Source of the DNA: Limenecus sp048360435
Lineage (GTDB): Bacteria > Cyanobacteriota > Vampirovibrionia > Gastranaerophilales > Gastranaerophilaceae
DNA: 64,000 nt
Direction of reading: 5' to 3'
Assembly: GCA_048360435.1 (NCBI GenBank)
Contig: DBGCOP010000030.1
Location: forward strand, 1-64,000
The notes beneath the pieces are model-generated. The model was not told where the DNA came from. It was given only the letters and a program-made list of their open reading frames with translations, and did not search any database. A program made the position numbers and the translations under genes. Shown here in pieces: positions 60,862-64,000 of this stretch (positions are counted from its first letter, which is position 1; each line of letters begins with the position of its first letter).

Positions 60862-62775
60862 TTATATAAATTTTTCTAATTCCTTCAAGAGTTTTTCATG
60901 TTTTTTTGCAAATTTTGAACCTCTTGCTTCAATAGCCATTTTCAAAATCAAAGGCAGATTGAGAGCTTTTTGGTTTTTACAATTTTCAATATAAAGCTCC
61001 TCAAAGTTATCAGGAAGTCTCAAAGACCAGTTTTTATCACCAGAAGTACCCGGTGTGTTGTAAGTATCTTTTATACCGAAGAAATCAGTAAAGAAAACCT
61101 GAATATTTTCTGCTTGGGAAGCAAAGATTTCAGCGAGTTTAACCTGTCTTAACGCATCAGCATCGGTTGTGAGTTTTACAATCAGGTCATCTCTATCTTT
61201 GCCTTGAAGCTCTGAAAACATGTCATCAACAAGATTAACTACATTCAAATAACCTATATGTGTATTAATCATTTCATCAGCCCACATTGCAATCGGTTGA
61301 TTATCGTGCGTGCCGACCATAGCCCAGCTTCTTGGAACAATATTACAGCATCTGTAAGGATGTTCAGGTTTGTCATGTTTAACAAACTGGGTCAGTCTCA
61401 TTCCTTGCAAATCGTACTCTTTCATTACGGATTCAACAGGGAAAGTGAGAGTTCCAAGATCTTCACAAACGATTGCATCTTTATTAAGACCTTCTTCTTT
61501 TGCTGCTGCAATAACAATTTTTTCAATCATTGCACCATATTTTTTAATCTGTTCTTTTGTAAGCTGTTTAACTCTTTTTTCTTTATCCGAGCCAAGCTCC
61601 AAATTCAAATCATCCATAGTTGCAATAGCATATTTTGACAACTCCGGATGTTCAGGAGATGAGTATAGTCTTCCTGCACCTTGATCCGGCATAGGATTTT
61701 TTCCTGCTTTGTATACCCACGGATCAATCAAACCGACAATATGGTCAATTCTTACACCGCCCGGGTTTTCTTTAAACATTTTTTTATAAAGATTTTTCAA
61801 AAGCTGACCTGCTTCACCTAAAGAGCCGTCTTCGTTAAACATTTTTTCAGGATTAACAACAGGAAATCCCCATGCCTGACCGGTTTTAGAAAAATAGTCA
61901 GGAGGACATCCGAGCATCCATCCTTCGAGAAACAGTGACTGATACGCCCAGCTGTCTCTGTCAGAAAAAGCAACCTGTCTGTCAGCAATCATTTTCAAAT
62001 CATGTTTTAGAGCATATTTTTTTGTTTTTTCATTTTGTTTTGTAACAACAAACTGGCAGAATGCATAATAATTCATTTCATCAGCATATTTCAGTCTGAG
62101 TTCTTTTTCTCTCAAGAAAGTCGCTTTCTTTTCTTCTTCAGTTTTCGGGTTGAAGAGATTTCTGTCTGTTTTGTTTTCCCATAAAGGCCAGTAGTCATTG
62201 TTATTTTCAAGAACAAGTGCTTCATACAGAGCATCTTTTGAAAGCCAGAAGTCATTTTCTTTTTTGAATTTTTCAAATTCTTTGTTCAGTTTTTTGTCAT
62301 TCCATTGTTTGAAATTGACATAAGCTTCCTGTAAAGCTTCATCTTGCGCCTTAAAAATATAAGAATAAGCTGTTTTGTTAATATCTTTATTTGGGTTGCA
62401 GTCACAAACCTTTTTATAAGTTTCGTTGGAAAGGATATTGCCCCATTCTTTCGAAGTTAATTCTTCAAGATCAATAAATAGTGGATTTGTAGAAAAAATA
62501 GTACCGGTATAAGGAGAAGAATCACAGGCTTTTGTTTTTCCCTGAGGTCCTAATTGAATTGCGTTAAATACACCGGAAGCAAAATCCATAAGATGTTTTC
62601 CGGCTTGTGAATTAGGTGTTCCGAAACCTGTATTTTTACCCGTTTCAGCAGGGAAACTGTTTCCATGAACAATCAAAGCAAAATTCTTTTTGCCCAATTC
62701 TTTCAAAGCTTTTTGGCAAACCTTTTTGAATTTTTTCATATCTTTTTTGTCTGTATTTTCACAACAGCAAATCAT
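60862..62775 (-). CDS. malQ: 4-alpha-glucanotransferase (amylomaltase)
   Basis: MalQ (637 aa, GH77) transfers alpha-1,4-glucan segments. The key regions are GGVRIDHIVGLIDPWVY (catalytic Asp region), VCEDLGTLTFPVESVM (acid/base Glu), and AMVGTHDNQPIAMWAD. LPDNFEELY and NLPLILKMAIEARGSKF mark the C-terminus. It suggests glycogen or maltodextrin metabolism. It is upstream of nagA on the same strand; both concern sugar use. Confidence 0.93.
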   Translation of the reverse strand: MICCCENTDKKDMKKFKKVCQKALKELGKKNFALIVHGNSFPAETGKNTGFGTPNSQAGKHLMDFASGVFNAIQLGPQGKTKACDSSPYTGTIFSTNPLFIDLEELTSKEWGNILSNETYKKVCDCNPNKDINKTAYSYIFKAQDEALQEAYVNFKQWNDKKLNKEFEKFKKENDFWLSKDALYEALVLENNNDYWPLWENKTDRNLFNPKTEEEKKATFLREKELRLKYADEMNYYAFCQFVVTKQNEKTKKYALKHDLKMIADRQVAFSDRDSWAYQSLFLEGWMLGCPPDYFSKTGQAWGFPVVNPEKMFNEDGSLGEAGQLLKNLYKKMFKENPGGVRIDHIVGLIDPWVYKAGKNPMPDQGAGRLYSSPEHPELSKYAIATMDDLNLELGSDKEKRVKQLTKEQIKKYGAMIEKIVIAAAKEEGLNKDAIVCEDLGTLTFPVESVMKEYDLQGMRLTQFVKHDKPEHPYRCCNIVPRSWAMVGTHDNQPIAMWADEMINTHIGYLNVVNLVDDMFSELQGKDRDDLIVKLTTDADALRQVKLAEIFASQAENIQVFFTDFFGIKDTYNTPGTSGDKNWSLRLPDNFEELYIENCKNQKALNLPLILKMAIEARGSKFAKKHEKLLKELEKFI

Positions 62776-62872
62776 AAAATTACACCCCTTCTTGACTACT
62801 ATTTTTTATCCAAATTTATACTAACATCTAGTATATTATTTTTATATAGCCTTGGTGCATAATTTATAACTG

Positions 62873-62917
62873 TTTTTACATTTCTTTACTATTTCTTAAA
62901 TAAAGAAAATGTAAAAA
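62873..62917. repeat. AT-rich inverted repeat between malQ and ilvE
   Basis: TTTTTACATTT-CTTTA pairs with TAAAG-AAAATGTAAAAA with one bulge around an 12-base loop. It lies in the divergent promoter region and may be an operator. It lacks a T run on either strand, so it is not an obvious terminator. Confidence 0.45.
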
Positions 62918-62998
62918 TCCTTGCCAAACATCAGAAAAATCGCCATAATGAAATAATTAATTTTAAATATTAAATTACAGCCGAAAAGGAGAATTAAA

Positions 62999-63919
62999 AT
63001 GACAACAGAGTATGTTTATTTAGACGGCGAATTTGTAGATGCAAAAACAGCTTCAATTCCTGTAAGAAATCATGCGTTCTTGTATGGAACATCCGTTTTT
63101 GAAGGGATTAGAGCATATTATAATAAAGAAGAAGACCAGCTTTATGCTTTCAGAATGAAAGAGCACTTTGAAAGATTAATCAACAGCTGCAAAATCATGC
63201 ATATGGATCCTAAATTTACTGTTGAAGAATTTTGCGGCCTTACAAAAGAATTGTTAAAGAAAAACGGATACAAAACAGATGCCTACATCCGTCCTCAGGT
63301 ATATAAAAATGCTCTGAAAATCGGGCCCGGTCTTTTGGACAATCCTGATGCGGTTTTAATTTTTTCTTTTGCAATGGGTGATTATATTGACCTGAGCAAA
63401 GGTTTAAGCGTATGTGTTTCAAACTGGAGAAGAAATGATGACAACGCTATTCCGCCAAGAGCAAAAGTAGCCGGTTCTTATGCAAATACAGCTTTGATAG
63501 TTACGGATGCAAGACTTGCCGGTTTCGATGATGCAATTGTTCTTGATCAAGCCGGTAAAGTAACAGAAGGTTCCGCAATGAATCTATTCCTTGTTGAAGG
63601 CGACACACTTGTAACAACACAAACAACAGACAATATTCTGGTCGGTGTAACAAGAAATACAATCATTGAGCTTGGAAGAGACGTTCTTGGCTTGAAAATA
63701 GCAGAAAGAGAAATCTCAAGAACAGAACTATATATTGCTGATGAAGCTTTCTATTGCGGAACAGGTGCACAGGTCAGCCCGATTACATCTATCGACAACA
63801 GACCTGTCGGCAAAGGTTCAGTCGGAGAACACACTAAAGAACTTCAGAAACTATACTTCGATGTAGTCAAAGGAAAAGTTGAAAAATACAAAAAATGGTG
63901 TACACCAATATACGACTAG
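62999..63919 (+). CDS. ilvE: Branched-chain amino acid aminotransferase
   Basis: IlvE (306 aa, fold type IV PLP) makes valine, leucine and isoleucine from their keto acids. The PLP Lys156 is in PPRAKVAGSYANTALI. HAFLYGTSVFEGIRAY, the arginine region FRMKEHFERL, and EGSAMNLFLVEGDTLVT fit the family, as does the end YCGTGAQVSPI. AAAAGGAG lies before the ATG. leuD-leuB at 14.5-16.1 kb belong to the same pathway but are distant. Confidence 0.95.
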   Translation: MTTEYVYLDGEFVDAKTASIPVRNHAFLYGTSVFEGIRAYYNKEEDQLYAFRMKEHFERLINSCKIMHMDPKFTVEEFCGLTKELLKKNGYKTDAYIRPQVYKNALKIGPGLLDNPDAVLIFSFAMGDYIDLSKGLSVCVSNWRRNDDNAIPPRAKVAGSYANTALIVTDARLAGFDDAIVLDQAGKVTEGSAMNLFLVEGDTLVTTQTTDNILVGVTRNTIIELGRDVLGLKIAEREISRTELYIADEAFYCGTGAQVSPITSIDNRPVGKGSVGEHTKELQKLYFDVVKGKVEKYKKWCTPIYD

Positions 63920-63926
63920 GAAAATA

Positions 63927-64000
63927 ATGATTAGCTTTTTAGGTCTTTGCGTTCAAAATTTAATACAAACCTTAAAGTATATCTTTGACAGACGTACAAA
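63927..64000 (+). CDS. Partial CDS, unknown (possible MlaE-type ABC permease)
   Basis: The frame starts MISFLGLCVQNLIQTLKYIF and runs off the window end after about 24 codons. AGGA lies 6 bases upstream, and it starts 8 bases after ilvE. The opening resembles the start of MlaE/YrbE-like lipid-transport permeases, but so short a fragment cannot settle it. Confidence 0.35.
   Translation, partial: MISFLGLCVQNLIQTLKYIFDRRT

Overview
The window looks like chromosome from a non-photosynthetic relative of Cyanobacteria (Melainabacteria/Vampirovibrionia; my best guess is a gut Gastranaerophilales-type genome). The DNA is AT-rich. Lipid A genes (lpxD-lpxC-fabZ-lpxA) imply an outer membrane. Several proteins have mainly cyanobacterial or plastid relatives: Ycf23, a cyanobacterial-type DprA/SLOG-like protein, and a GyrA with the RATRGKGG form of the GyrA box. 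No photosynthesis, IS, phage, CRISPR or rRNA genes are visible. RF2 has the +1 programmed frameshift and UGA is used as a stop, so the genetic code is the standard bacterial one.

Layout. 1-2.1 kb: three overlapping minus-strand glycan genes. 2.3-5.5 kb: tRNA-Lys, purA, and small lineage-specific proteins driven from a distinctive AT-rich promoter element, with mini-RNase III. 5.5-12.1 kb: gyrA, ycf23, pgk, a secreted protein and a PLP lyase-like enzyme. 12.2-14.4 kb: envelope proteins (OmpH/Skp-like and a Lys/Gln-rich coil), then a radical-SAM-like protein that has lost its cluster cysteines. 14.5-22.9 kb: leuD-leuB, a small winged-helix protein, a membrane-anchored HExxH protein, trpB, tyrS-cysK-cysE, a ferredoxin and nth. 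23-29.8 kb: the lipid A operon, an M29 aminopeptidase, bioA and a prepilin-like protein. 29.8-39.4 kb: rph, metG-prfB, a phosphatase-like protein, tig-clpP-clpX, queF and a TPR protein. 39.4-45.5 kb: a dicarboxylate/amino-acid symporter, aroA, a single-domain response regulator, and rpmG-tRNA-Trp-secE-nusG-rplK-rplA. 45.5-49 kb: an ADP-ribosyltransferase-like protein, a WecA/TagO-like enzyme and glyA. 49-56.7 kb: DNA-repair genes. 56.8-64 kb: an NrtR-like regulator, a lytic transglycosylase, a DEDDh exonuclease, nagA, malQ, ilvE and the start of another gene.

The most interesting items are these. (1) A translationally coupled pair: a 1284-aa protein made of a Walker-A-less SF1 helicase half fused to an intact UvrD-like half, followed by an iron-sulfur PD-(D/E)XK nuclease. 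It resembles a rearranged AddAB/AdnAB machine. (2) A 41-bp near-identical promoter block containing GTATATAC at two distant loci, with a shorter variant at a third, each in front of small proteins of unknown role. (3) Two RNA leaders sharing one core fold in front of rplK and rplA, a likely autoregulatory pair. (4) Several effector-like or pseudo-enzyme proteins: an ART-fold protein, a membrane HExxH protein, a phosphatase-like protein with Lys for the catalytic Arg, and a cysteine-less radical-SAM-like protein.

Where an upstream in-frame extension was possible I chose starts by ribosome-binding-site spacing, so several start positions here are shorter than the longest open frame.
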